A stretch of DNA of 64,000 bases from Fidelibacterota bacterium (GTDB lineage Bacteria > Fidelibacterota > Marinisomatia > Marinisomatales > TCS55), in NCBI GenBank assembly GCA_004124385.1, contig SCKN01000003.1, positions 231,501 through 295,500 of the forward strand, written 5' to 3'. This document shows, piece by piece, positions 9,380 to 17,584 of the stretch. Made by a program: the position numbers and the translations under genes. Within the stretch, counting starts at the first letter, position 1. Every line of letters begins with the position of its first letter. The notes under the pieces were generated by a model. That model was not told where the DNA came from. It worked only from the letters and a program-made list of their open reading frames with translations, and did no database searches.

Positions 9380-10662
9380 TATGCGCGATCCAGCGGCATA
9401 GTTAAGCATCTGGGGCCGCCCCGTCCACGGGGTAACTCTGCACTATCAATTGTGATAACCATTTTACCTTCGTGTTTTATATATTTTTCAGTATCTAATC
9501 TAAAATCAACTTCAGCCACAACATCATATCCGGCTTTTTTCAATTCCTTGATAGTTTTGCGGTTTCGTGAATAGCTGATAATTTTTCCCGGTTCCAGTGT
9601 GAATGCATTGGCGCCATCTGACCATTGTTCCCGCTCTTGAAAAACAGATTCATTTCCACCACAATGAATCGGTGTCATATTAAAACCACACTTTTTCAAA
9701 CAATCTGAAAGAGATTCATTTTTGGACTCAACATCAAAGATGGATTGACCTTTTTCAATCAGGTAAGTGGAAATGGGGTGCCCTTTCATTTCTTTTTGGT
9801 GGAAAAGCGGGGGATAGACAAGTACTTCATTTTCGCTTATGCGGCTGAAGATAGTATCCAAGTGCATAATAGATCGCACTTTGGGTAGGTCTACCACCAC
9901 CACTTTGTTAAACCCTTCATCAAAACAAATGGGCAGAATTGCATCAATGGCTTCTTTGGAGTTGCGTTCACTCTTGCCGATAAAAACTGTATTTTCATCA
10001 AAAATAATCACATCGCCGCCTTCTATGGATAGATCCGGATGTAAACTGTGAAAATCGTACGTAGATATATTGCAGAAAACAGGATGGTGGTCAGCGATAA
10101 ATTTGGTAAGAAGCATTTCTCTTTTACGGGCTTCACGTTTACCCCACGTTAATAACAGTTTTTCTCCAATCATAGCGGCAATATCTCGTGTAAAAATAAG
10201 ATTCGGCAGGGGCCATTTGAACACAGATTGAATGGAATCATTTAAATACCGACCGGATAAGATAACATCAACAAAAGCCGAAGGATTCAAATCGATCAGT
10301 TTAGCAAAATCTCCTTTTTGTCTTTCGCCATAAATGTCTTCATCCAATGCCAGGCAGCTTTCCAAGAGTTCTTCTCTTTTACTCTGCTCTTGAACAACAT
10401 CCTGCAATAATTCCACAAAATGCAGCGTATCGCTTTTACTTGTAAAAGCGCTTAAAATATCCGCAAGCTGAAGATGTTCACCGGCCATGCGGCTGGGAGA
10501 AATGAGATCATCGAATAGAAGGTAATCGGGATTGTGGACCATTCCGCCGTGAGTATCTTCAATCCATTCGTAGGTATTCTCCGGGAGGGTGTAGTGGTGC
10601 TCGATACCGGGATTATGAATCACTACTTTTTTAAGGTGCGAGATTTCAGAACGTATGTTCAT
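9379..10662 (-). CDS. arcA: Arginine deiminase
   Basis: Hydrolyses arginine to citrulline and ammonia. It is 427 residues, slightly above the usual 405-415. Guanidino-group fold motifs are visible: SIEGGDVI (Asp/Glu binding), HCGGNESVFQEREQW with the catalytic His region, and near the end RGGPRCLTMPL with the nucleophile Cys at about residue 419. It is coupled to carbamate kinase by a 1-bp overlap. Ornithine carbamoyltransferase, the middle enzyme of the pathway, is not in this window. Confidence 0.93.
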   Translation of the reverse strand: MNIRSEISHLKKVVIHNPGIEHHYTLPENTYEWIEDTHGGMVHNPDYLLFDDLISPSRMAGEHLQLADILSAFTSKSDTLHFVELLQDVVQEQSKREELLESCLALDEDIYGERQKGDFAKLIDLNPSAFVDVILSGRYLNDSIQSVFKWPLPNLIFTRDIAAMIGEKLLLTWGKREARKREMLLTKFIADHHPVFCNISTYDFHSLHPDLSIEGGDVIIFDENTVFIGKSERNSKEAIDAILPICFDEGFNKVVVVDLPKVRSIMHLDTIFSRISENEVLVYPPLFHQKEMKGHPISTYLIEKGQSIFDVESKNESLSDCLKKCGFNMTPIHCGGNESVFQEREQWSDGANAFTLEPGKIISYSRNRKTIKELKKAGYDVVAEVDFRLDTEKYIKHEGKMVITIDSAELPRGRGGPRCLTMPLDRA

Positions 10663-10728
10663 TTATTAATTAATAGTTTATGCTAATAGTTGATGATGAA
10701 CAGAAATAACGGAACTTCGTGTACGGCA

Positions 10729-11076
10729 TTAGTCTAGCCCAAAATGTTTTAGTAAACTTGCTAATTCTTCTTGATAACTCTTTTTTCTGTGATGATCTTC
10801 TTGATTCAATATATAGTTTCTTACTTTATTAACTTGAGATTCAGAAACAGAAAATACTCCGTATCCTTTTTGCCAAGAAAATTTTCCTTTGATAAAATTA
10901 TTTTTATTGACCCAATTAGATGATTCCCCCTTTAAAAGATTTGCACAATCTGCTGGGTTTTGAGTAGGCGTTAACCGTACCAATAGGTGAATGTGATCTA
11001 AAACTCCATTAATTGAATCAATATAATATCCCTTTTCTTTACCGTTTTCTATTATATGTTTGGAGAGAGATTGCAT
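10729..11076 (-). pseudogene. REP-associated (IS200/IS605-like) transposase, N-terminally truncated
   Basis: A 115-residue Y1 (HUH) transposase of the TnpA_REP/RAYT type. It has the HUH motif DHIHLLVRL near residue 26, the family segment GKFSWQKGYGVFSVS, and a putative catalytic Tyr in RNYILNQEDHHRKKSYQEE. Full-length relatives have about 30-35 more N-terminal residues before the HUH motif and a longer tail. An in-frame TAA lies three codons before the ATG, so the front is missing. It sits about 40 bp from a cluster of paired hairpins that are its likely substrates. Probably inactive here. Confidence 0.75.
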
Positions 11077-11116
11077 AATTATTTACAAAGTGTATCTGAC
11101 GTAGATAATCATATTA

Positions 11117-11395
11117 ACGCCGTAAACGGCGTCCGGGTGATTATGTTTTTTACACCCAGACGTAAACGTCTGGGTTAGTTGAGATTCATCTTTGTTATAA
11201 TTCATGCTCGTAGAGGATTTTTTAATTTCTTGTTACTATTTACAATTAGAATTTTCTTCTTTCCCAATATAAGTGTTAGAATTAGTTGCTTTTCAATTTT
11301 GATAAAATTCATAACTTTTTAATAGAATTTAATTACCCAGTCGTTTACGGCTGGGTAATTAGAACTAAATAACAATTAGACGCTGTTTACGGCGT
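11117..11395. repeat. REPIN-like element: two pairs of hairpins in inverted order
   Basis: Four palindromes share a GTAAAC or GTTTAC core. 11117-11132 is a 6-bp stem ACGCCG/CGGCGT with loop TAAA. 11154-11175 is a 9-bp stem ACCCAGACG with loop TAAA. 11331-11360 is a 10-bp stem AATTACCCAG/CTGGGTAATT. 11380-11395 is ACGCTG/CGGCGT with loop TTTA and one wobble pair. The right pair is the inverted complement of the left pair (ACGCC..ACCCAG against CTGGGT..GGCGT), about 155 bp apart. This is the layout of a REPIN, next to a RAYT-type transposase. The interval holds no gene. Confidence 0.72.
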
Positions 11396-11411
11396 TTAAA
11401 CCAATAACCAA

Positions 11412-13040
11412 TCATTCTTCACCTAAAAACGGATATCGATAATCCGTAGGCGGATCGACGTTTTCTTTAATCGTTCTTTGTGAGACCCAACGCACTAAAT
11501 TAAACATGGAACCGGCTTTGTCATTCGTTCCTGATGCGCGGCTGCCCCCAAAAGGCTGCTGCCCCACGACCGCTCCTGTCGGTTTATCATTGATATAAAA
11601 ATTTCCTGCAGAGTGTGTCAATGCTTCTTTGGCTTGTGCAACTGCATCCATATCTTCTCCCATTACACAGCCCGTCAGAGCGTATTCCGAAGTGGAATCC
11701 ACGAGTTTAAGCGTTGCTTCCCAGTCTTTTGGATCATAGAGGTAAATAGTCAATACCGGGCCGAATATTTCCTCGCACATGGTTCGAAACTTCGGGTTGT
11801 CTGTTACGATAGTAGTGGGTTCGATGAAATATCCTTTTGCATCATCGCAACGACCTCCGGTGATAATCTCCGCATCGTCAGCTGCTTCAGCATAATCGAT
11901 GAATTCAGAAATAGAATCAAAAGCAGATTGATCGATAACCGCATTCATGAAATTCGAAAAATCTTCCGGATTGCCCATTTTGATGGTATTGACTTCTGCC
12001 GCATATTTATCTTTGATCTCTTCCCAGATAGGAGTGGGAATATAGGCCCGTGACATGGCCGAACATTTTTGCCCCTGATACTCAAAAGCACCCCGGACCA
12101 TGGCTGTCACTAAGGCATCTTTATTGACAGATTCGTGGGCGACGCAAAAGTCTTTTCCGCCTGTTTCACCTACAATTCGGGGATACGTTTTATACGTTTG
12201 AATATTTTCACCGATTTGCTTCCACATCCCTTGGAACACGCGTGTAGATCCGGTGAAATGCACGCCGGCTAAAAGGGGGCTGTTCATGACAGTCGGCCCG
12301 ACAAGTGAGCCGCGGCCGGGAATGAAATTGATAACACCGTCGGGTAATCCGGCTTCTTTAAGCATTTGCATAATAAAATAGGCCGGATATACTGCACTGG
12401 ATGCCGGTTTCCAGAGAGCGACATTGCCCATTAACGCCGGGGCGGAAGGGAGGTTGCCGCCGATGGATGTAAAATTAAATGGGGACACTGCAAAAACAAA
12501 TCCTTCCAAAGGACGTAATTCCACCGAATTTTTGGTAGGTTCCGGTGAATACATGGGCTGGTGATTGGCTAATTCTTGGGCATACCAGGGATTGAAGCGA
12601 AAGAAGTCAATCATTTCACAGGCGGAATCAATTTCGGCCTGGTAGGCATTTTTACTCATATTCAGCATAGTGGCGGCATTGATGGTATCTCGCCAAGGTC
12701 CAGCTAAAAGATCTGCCGCTTTTAGAAATATGTTCGCCCGTTCTTCCAATGACGTTTTGGACCAGGATTTCCAGGCGTCTTGGGACGCATCGATGGCCAG
12801 CTGTACTTCCTTTTCACCCGCCTGGTGGAAGGCAGCTAATACATGACTGTGATCGTGGGGCATAACGCAATTGGCCGTGTTGCCGGTGCGGATCTCTTCG
12901 CCGCCGATAATGAGAGGAATATCAATAATTTCAGTACTCATTTCATTGAGTTTGGTTAATAATGTTTCTTTTTCCGGGGAGCCGGGAGCATAATCCTTGA
13001 TGGGCTCATTCACCGGTTTTGGAATGGTAAATTGATTCAT
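11412..13040 (-). CDS. rocA: L-glutamate gamma-semialdehyde (1-pyrroline-5-carboxylate) dehydrogenase
   Basis: An NAD-dependent aldehyde dehydrogenase that oxidises glutamate semialdehyde to glutamate, the last step of proline and arginine/ornithine breakdown. It is 542 residues, typical of the single-domain P5C dehydrogenase. The general base is Glu292 in VGETGGKDF and the nucleophile is Cys326 in GQKCSAMSRAY. The cofactor motif PFNFTSIGGN is near residue 187. With arginine deiminase and carbamate kinase it makes an arginine-use neighbourhood. A 104-bp piece encoding residues 13-47 is copied at 17664-17767. Confidence 0.95.
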   Translation of the reverse strand: MNQFTIPKPVNEPIKDYAPGSPEKETLLTKLNEMSTEIIDIPLIIGGEEIRTGNTANCVMPHDHSHVLAAFHQAGEKEVQLAIDASQDAWKSWSKTSLEERANIFLKAADLLAGPWRDTINAATMLNMSKNAYQAEIDSACEMIDFFRFNPWYAQELANHQPMYSPEPTKNSVELRPLEGFVFAVSPFNFTSIGGNLPSAPALMGNVALWKPASSAVYPAYFIMQMLKEAGLPDGVINFIPGRGSLVGPTVMNSPLLAGVHFTGSTRVFQGMWKQIGENIQTYKTYPRIVGETGGKDFCVAHESVNKDALVTAMVRGAFEYQGQKCSAMSRAYIPTPIWEEIKDKYAAEVNTIKMGNPEDFSNFMNAVIDQSAFDSISEFIDYAEAADDAEIITGGRCDDAKGYFIEPTTIVTDNPKFRTMCEEIFGPVLTIYLYDPKDWEATLKLVDSTSEYALTGCVMGEDMDAVAQAKEALTHSAGNFYINDKPTGAVVGQQPFGGSRASGTNDKAGSMFNLVRWVSQRTIKENVDPPTDYRYPFLGEE

Positions 13041-13256
13041 AATTTTATCTTAACATTTTAGAATTTTGGATTAAAAACAGCCCGGGAATATACCAAGCTA
13101 ACAAAGAGTGAAACAAGGGAGTGAGAACATGATTTCTTTCCGAGTAAGAAAAACATGTATTAATTGGGTTCAGTAAAAACATGTACAAATAAAGTTGGTG
13201 GTGCTTTATCTTTTAGGTATGGTAAATGAATGTATAATTAAATTTTACTGAAAGAA
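13041..13256. other. Intergenic region at the left edge of the accessory island
   Basis: 216 bp between the divergent P5C dehydrogenase and HNH endonuclease genes. No gene is seen. A short repeat (AAACATGTAttaa at 13150, AAAACATGTAcaaa at 13176) may be part of a promoter or operator, but nothing decides this. Base composition becomes markedly more AT-rich toward the endonuclease, consistent with a junction to foreign DNA. Confidence 0.35.
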
Positions 13257-14141
13257 ATGATTGATTTAGAGATAAGAATTGCTGCTTTTACATGGCTAGA
13301 AGATCAAGTAAAGATATATGGCGGTATTTTGCCAAGAAATATTCTACAAACAGGTTTTATTTATAAAAATGACAGAGTTCCATTAGTGGCTCCAAATGGA
13401 ATATTTACGCCAAAAATAATGGAATTACCGCTCACTATTACTTCAATTTCAGATGGACCATATGATGATAGAGTCGAGAGTGATTATATACTTTATAAAT
13501 ACAGAGGAAAGGATCCTAATCATAGAGATAATGTTGGTTTGAGAAAAGCTATGGAAAATAATATTCCACTTATTTATATAAAGTCAATTATGCGAAACAA
13601 ATATTTATTGGAATGGCCTGCATATATTATAAATGATCTAAAAAATGAATTGACATTTAAAGTTGCTTTCGATGATATGATGTATATTAATAATGAATCA
13701 TACAATATTTCCGAAGATCCAAATCCCAGAAGAGCTTACATAACATCCTCTGTTAGAAAAAGGCTTCATCAAAAGAGTTTTAGAGAGAGAGTTTTGCATG
13801 CATATAAAACACAATGTTCACTTTGTAGATTAAAACATAAGGAACTACTTGACGCTGCACATATAATACCGGATAGTGAACCAGATAGTCAACCTACAGT
13901 AGATAATGGAATTTCATTATGTAAAATACATCATTCAGCTTATGATAATTTTTTTATAGGAATTTCCCCGGATTACAAAATCATTGTAAGAAAAGACATT
14001 TTAGAAGAAATTGATGGACCTATGCTTCAGCATGGTTTTAAAGATTTACATAATATATCAATCCAATTACCAGATATAGAAAAAAATAAACCCAATAAAA
14101 ACTTTTTAGACATTAAATATCAAAAATTTATGAAAGCATAA
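13257..14141 (+). CDS. HNH endonuclease with SRA-like N-terminal domain, probable modification-dependent restriction enzyme
   Basis: 294 residues. The C-terminal third holds an HNH module: CSLCRLKHKELLDAAHIIP (Cys pair, then the AAHIIP His) and DNGISLCKIHHSAYDNFF, about residues 183-230. The middle, with GPYDDR, LYKYRGKD and NVGLRKAMENNIPLIYIK, resembles the SRA (modified-cytosine reader) fold. SRA-HNH proteins are known type IV restriction enzymes that cut DNA with 5-methyl- or hydroxymethylcytosine. The HNH call is firm and the SRA call is by resemblance. It is the first gene of the island and very AT-rich. The following helicase stump starts 9 bp later. Confidence 0.78.
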   Translation: MIDLEIRIAAFTWLEDQVKIYGGILPRNILQTGFIYKNDRVPLVAPNGIFTPKIMELPLTITSISDGPYDDRVESDYILYKYRGKDPNHRDNVGLRKAMENNIPLIYIKSIMRNKYLLEWPAYIINDLKNELTFKVAFDDMMYINNESYNISEDPNPRRAYITSSVRKRLHQKSFRERVLHAYKTQCSLCRLKHKELLDAAHIIPDSEPDSQPTVDNGISLCKIHHSAYDNFFIGISPDYKIIVRKDILEEIDGPMLQHGFKDLHNISIQLPDIEKNKPNKNFLDIKYQKFMKA

Positions 14142-14149
14142 ATTAAAAT

Positions 14150-14368
14150 ATGAGTACAGATTTAACATTTTTTACAAACGAGCCAAATGCAGCATTAGTT
14201 GACCGATTTAAAAGCACACTTCACGCCGTTCAATATTTTGATGTTTTAGTCAGTTATTTCAGAACAAGCGGGTTTCATCAATTAGCCGATAGTTTAGAAA
14301 GTGTTGAAAAAATCAGAATCCTTGTAGGTCTAAATGTTGATCGAAAAACATTTGAGAATAATCATTGA
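14150..14368 (+). pseudogene. N-terminal stump of a PLD-type helicase (SNF2-like)
   Basis: A 72-codon frame reading MSTDLTFFTNEPNAALVDRF then FDVLVSYFRTSGFHQLADSL and IRILVGLNVDR. This is the start of large helicases that carry an N-terminal phospholipase-D-like nuclease domain, usually more than 900 residues long. Homology stops at about residue 67. The frame then enters the dispersed repeat at 14345 and ends in KTFENNH. The rest of the helicase is absent from the window. This is a deletion joint. Such helicases often belong to defence loci, which fits the restriction-type neighbour. Confidence 0.72.
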
Positions 14369-14522
14369 TATATAACTAGGATCAGAATAACTTTAACCAA
14401 CGTTATGGCCGTGCTTTAACCCAACTTGCAGGCGGCTCAAAAGAAACTGCTAAACCGGGAAGGAAATGACTCCTGCCCCGGAGTCATTTTTGTTTTCGGG
14501 TGTTCATTGAAAAACAACGTGG
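14345..14522 (+). repeat. Dispersed repeat, copy 1 (107-nt invariant core plus flank)
   Basis: Shared with 23618-23794. Both copies start with AAAACATTTGAGAATAATCA (28 bases shared) and then a variable stretch of about 25 bases. An identical core of about 107 bases follows, from CCAACGTTATGGCC (14397) to the GGGTGTT after the terminator (14503). The core holds a hairpin (GCCG-TGC / GCA-gg-CGGC, 14408-14436), a possible CCGGG/CCCGG pairing (14455-14459 with 14477-14481) and a rho-independent terminator. One frame through the core reads RYGRALTQLAGGSKETAKPG then stops, so it could instead be the 3' end of a lost gene. A clean gap region follows to 14633. Confidence 0.8.
14464..14496 (+). terminator. 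Rho-independent terminator in repeat copy 1
   Basis: Perfect 10-bp stem AAATGACTCC/GGAGTCATTT with loop TGCCCC and the tail TTGTTTT. The same sequence occurs at 23737-23769 in repeat copy 2. Confidence 0.85.
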
Positions 14523-14633
14523 AGATTTGCGAGGATTGCAGCCACGAAAAATATGTGCTAAACCCTTACGGCCGGACATAACGCCGGCTCTGAATTAGAT
14601 CCCCGCAGGTCTCCCAAAAAAAGGAGACTCAAC

Positions 14634-15026
14634 ATGTCTAGAAAATATCAACAAGGTGACGTACTGCTTGTGGCAGTAACAAAACGTACAGAGTCAGATA
14701 TTAGATCTGAATGCAAGATAGAAAAAGGCGGGGATAAAGAAGGTAAGGTCATTCTTGCCTTAGGTGAAGCCACGGGCCACCATCATCGTTTCGAATTGAA
14801 TAAACTGGATCCCGGCGTTATGGTGTCTACGGTACATGAAAGATATGGAGGATACGGGGGAAGTGGATACAGACGTGATGCATCATATTATTTAATAGAA
14901 GGTGGCCCTGCAACGCTGTACCACGAAGAGCACAACCCCTTAACTGTTCCGCCGGGGTTATACAGGCGGTCCATCATCCGGGAGTATGATCATATAAGTG
15001 ATACATTCCGGGAGGTGTTGGACTGA
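14634..15026 (+). CDS. Small conserved-looking protein with His-rich motifs, function unknown
   Basis: 130 residues, soluble. It opens YQQGDVLLVAV. It has the motif LGEATGHHHRFEL near residue 47 and LYHEEHNPLTVPPGLYR near residue 94; the clustered His and Glu look like a metal site or a cupin-like sheet. I recognise this style (GEATGHHHR ... HEEH.P...PPG.Y) as a widespread family without a known function that travels with a larger partner. Strong start: AAGGAG seven bases before the ATG. The stop overlaps the next start by 1 bp (TGATG), so the two genes form an operon. Confidence 0.7.
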   Translation: MSRKYQQGDVLLVAVTKRTESDIRSECKIEKGGDKEGKVILALGEATGHHHRFELNKLDPGVMVSTVHERYGGYGGSGYRRDASYYLIEGGPATLYHEEHNPLTVPPGLYRRSIIREYDHISDTFREVLD

Positions 15027-15964
15027 TGTGCACATTCAAGCAACATTACAACGAGCTGACTCGCAAAAAGAAATATGCAGCTAAAGAAACCATATTTAGT
15101 ACACTGTCTTTGATCTTTGTAAAAATAACGCCTTCCAAGGTGAATGGGTATGAAATGATATATTCGCGATTGAAAAATGACCCAGTGGTTTCTTTATATG
15201 AAAACCATTTGAAGCTCCACTATTGGCCTACCGCGGGTTACTACGCGATTACGCGTCATTTATCGTCCATTGCGAAATTTTCATTAAACTGCATTCAGGA
15301 TCGTCGTCTGGTTACCTTCTCTGATGGGTCAAAGTCTGTCTTCTTTAAAGGAATGAAAATAACATACACAGGCAGACCCAAAAGACCCTATCCAAAGAAA
15401 CAGGTGCAGGAGTCAAAAACTGCCCTAAACGAATTGCGAGAAAGGAAGAATGCATTTCAGCGCTTGTACTATCATCGGGCAATGGCAGGAAAACGATTCG
15501 AAGCTGCAGCGGTATTTGAAGATGAAAATAAACGGTGGCGAACACCGAAATATGTAGATGTAAGCCAATTGCCCATAGATGACGTGTTTAAGCTGCAGAA
15601 TGTATCCCACCGGAAATATATCATTGATCATTACGGGATGGATACGATACTGGCGGGTCTTGAATCCACGGTGATTGATTCGGATGTTAGCAACGATAAT
15701 CCATATGATTTGATCGAAATGGTTATTCCCTTTACAAACAGAGGCGATGGTGATGGGGAACAAAAAGGAACCTATTTACGAATGGTTAATCCGTCCACAG
15801 GCGAGATCCATTTTGAAGGTGTCCCGAATTACAATAAATACTTTGCATCGGATAGTGATCGACAATGGGCGAGAGATAATACCATTTTATCTCCCACGGT
15901 TCGTGCCGCCCTCGCCTGGCGGGATAATGAAACAAGATATACAATACCCATAAAACTAACTTAG
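15026..15964 (+). CDS. Partner protein of the preceding gene, DUF6745-like, function unknown
   Basis: 312 residues, soluble, no membrane span. The C-terminal half (VIDSDVSNDNPYDLIEMVIPF ... TYLRMVNPSTGEIHFEGVP ... TVRAALAWRDNE) recalls the C-terminus of DUF6745-type proteins, where a small partner gene of the preceding type is also usual. This is memory-based resemblance. The middle is rich in Arg and Lys (residues 115-180). It is cotranscribed with the 130-residue gene. Its last ~20 codons recur in altered form at 26820-26880, fused to something else. Confidence 0.6.
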   Translation: MCTFKQHYNELTRKKKYAAKETIFSTLSLIFVKITPSKVNGYEMIYSRLKNDPVVSLYENHLKLHYWPTAGYYAITRHLSSIAKFSLNCIQDRRLVTFSDGSKSVFFKGMKITYTGRPKRPYPKKQVQESKTALNELRERKNAFQRLYYHRAMAGKRFEAAAVFEDENKRWRTPKYVDVSQLPIDDVFKLQNVSHRKYIIDHYGMDTILAGLESTVIDSDVSNDNPYDLIEMVIPFTNRGDGDGEQKGTYLRMVNPSTGEIHFEGVPNYNKYFASDSDRQWARDNTILSPTVRAALAWRDNETRYTIPIKLT

Positions 15965-16005
15965 CATTTGTTTTTGGGAGTATACATTTCGAATAAAAAA
16001 TAAAC

Positions 16006-16866
16006 TTAAGACTTATACTTGTCTACAATCGTTATCTCCTCGACTCTGCCTAAAAACGGGCCTTCATAAACACTTTCTTTCAGCCATTCTATTTCAGAGT
16101 CGGTCTCTTCCAAATCGATCTGTTTCCACCAGTATTTATCTATTCCGTTCCAGTAGTAATTACGGGATTTTAGCATATCCTTTGTTTCGTACGGACTGTG
16201 CAACGCAGAAATCTTATAATATGGTTTATAAGCATTGTCTATTAATTCCAATACGGGTTTATTATCAGAATATTCTTCGTGAGTTACTAAATGAATCAGC
16301 GCATCAACATCTGTCATGGCTCTGTGTGAGTCATAATAAAATCCATGCCAAATACATAAAAGTTCCTGTTTGCTATTGCTAAAACCCCGTTCCATCCAAT
16401 TGATATTATTTATGGTACATGCCCAAATTTTGTCTTGTGACAATGGCAGGACCCTGTCCATAAATGCTCGGTCAAAACTTGCATTATGCGAAACAATCAA
16501 ATCTGATGATTCTATTATGTTGCTTACTGTTTCCCAGTCGATGCATTTACCGGAAATCATATTATCGGTAATTCCGTTGATAAGTGATGCTTCTTCTGTG
16601 ATAGGAATACCGGGATCATTCATCGATTCATAGGCATTGCTAACTTCTACGATTTCACCCGTTTCTTTATGAATGGACACAACTTTCATTGCCAACTCAA
16701 TGATACCGTCTTCCTGTTTATTTTTACCCGTGGTTTCAACATCCAGAAAACATATTCTGCAGACTTCTTCATTATGCTGTACCTGATTTGGTTCTAAGTC
16801 ATCACCATTGTATTTGACGATACTTACAGTTTCATTTTCCTGGATGATAGATTTAATAAAAGACAT
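16006..16866 (-). CDS. DEDDh 3'-5' exonuclease (DnaQ/RNase T-like)
   Basis: 286 residues. The exonuclease core lies between about residues 36 and 195. ExoI motif FLDVETTG supplies Asp and Glu. ExoII is SHNASFDRAFMD. ExoIII is HRAMTDVDAL with the His of the DEDDh class. After the core, about 90 residues containing RNYYWNGIDKYWWKQ resemble the C-terminal add-on of some phage and RecBCD-associated exonucleases. It lies 10 bp downstream of the PD-(D/E)XK gene, so the two are an operon. It probably degrades single-stranded ends; partners and target are unknown. Confidence 0.82.
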   Translation of the reverse strand: MSFIKSIIQENETVSIVKYNGDDLEPNQVQHNEEVCRICFLDVETTGKNKQEDGIIELAMKVVSIHKETGEIVEVSNAYESMNDPGIPITEEASLINGITDNMISGKCIDWETVSNIIESSDLIVSHNASFDRAFMDRVLPLSQDKIWACTINNINWMERGFSNSKQELLCIWHGFYYDSHRAMTDVDALIHLVTHEEYSDNKPVLELIDNAYKPYYKISALHSPYETKDMLKSRNYYWNGIDKYWWKQIDLEETDSEIEWLKESVYEGPFLGRVEEITIVDKYKS

Positions 16867-16876
16867 AAATCCTCCG

Positions 16877-17584
16877 TTAGTTTAATGCAGCTATAGTCGC
16901 TGAAATATGTTTGTTGTAATAGGGAGTGATGAAGCTGGTACACGTTTCATCCTGTAGATGGGCAATCATTTGGCTGCGCACTGTTATATTATAATACTTT
17001 TCCAATAAATATCTATAAAATGACAACTGCATGGCATAATGATTATGATTGCAGTCCATTAAGTCAGCTGTAATAGGATGTATTCCCATTTTTCCTCCAT
17101 AAGATTGCATTTTGATTTTTTTACTGGTTTTCCAATCAATGATTTCATAAACGTCTTCTTTTTTATCATAAGCAAGTATATCCACAGTGCCGGCAATTTG
17201 TAGATCAGTGCTGTAAATAATAATTTCTGGTATAATTTCAATATCTGATTTCATGCAGTATTTCTTCAGCCATTGTAAGGCAGTTATTGCTTTTTGTTCT
17301 GAGGGTTCGATGCCTTCTTTAAGACATAATTCTATTTCATCATGTACTTTGCTTCCGTGGTCTCTGGCGGCATGCCATTTCGAAATCAGATCAGCCGGAT
17401 CCATGCCAATATATTTATGATGTGTGCTGCATAAGTTTGTGGCTATGGCCACCTCATCAAAAGGCTCGAAGTATTTTTCAATCACTGTTGTCACACTGCT
17501 GAATATTAATTCAGGCTGATCTTCCAGCACATACTGGTGAGTTTCTTTGATCAAAGAGATACGGTTATCAATGATTGGTCTCAT
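16877..17584 (-). CDS. PD-(D/E)XK nuclease (RecB/Cas4-like)
   Basis: 235 residues. The N-terminal part reads SSVTTVIEKYFEPFDEVAIA, then HGSKVHDEIE supplies the motif-I His. AGTVDILAYDKK with EIIDWKTSKKIKM gives the Asp and the D-W-K of the PD-(D/E)XK core, about residues 135-160. A QLSFYRYLLEKYY helix (QxxxY box) follows, as in RecB-family nucleases. No C-terminal iron-sulfur cysteine set is evident, so it is not a classical Cas4. The start overlaps the preceding 82-codon frame by 4 bp (ATGA). With the DEDDh exonuclease it forms a two-nuclease operon. Confidence 0.78.
   Translation of the reverse strand: MRPIIDNRISLIKETHQYVLEDQPELIFSSVTTVIEKYFEPFDEVAIATNLCSTHHKYIGMDPADLISKWHAARDHGSKVHDEIELCLKEGIEPSEQKAITALQWLKKYCMKSDIEIIPEIIIYSTDLQIAGTVDILAYDKKEDVYEIIDWKTSKKIKMQSYGGKMGIHPITADLMDCNHNHYAMQLSFYRYLLEKYYNITVRSQMIAHLQDETCTSFITPYYNKHISATIAALN

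Noticed and set aside
14397-14503. Integron attC site in the repeat core
   Set aside because: GTTATGG and CTTTAAC near its start do not fit the GTTRRRY/RYYYAAC core sites, there is no matching inverted pair, and no integron integrase is in the window.
16877-17584. Cas4 and a CRISPR locus
   Set aside because: The PD-(D/E)XK core is present, but no C-terminal four-Cys iron-sulfur set, no cas1/cas2 and no repeat-spacer array are seen.
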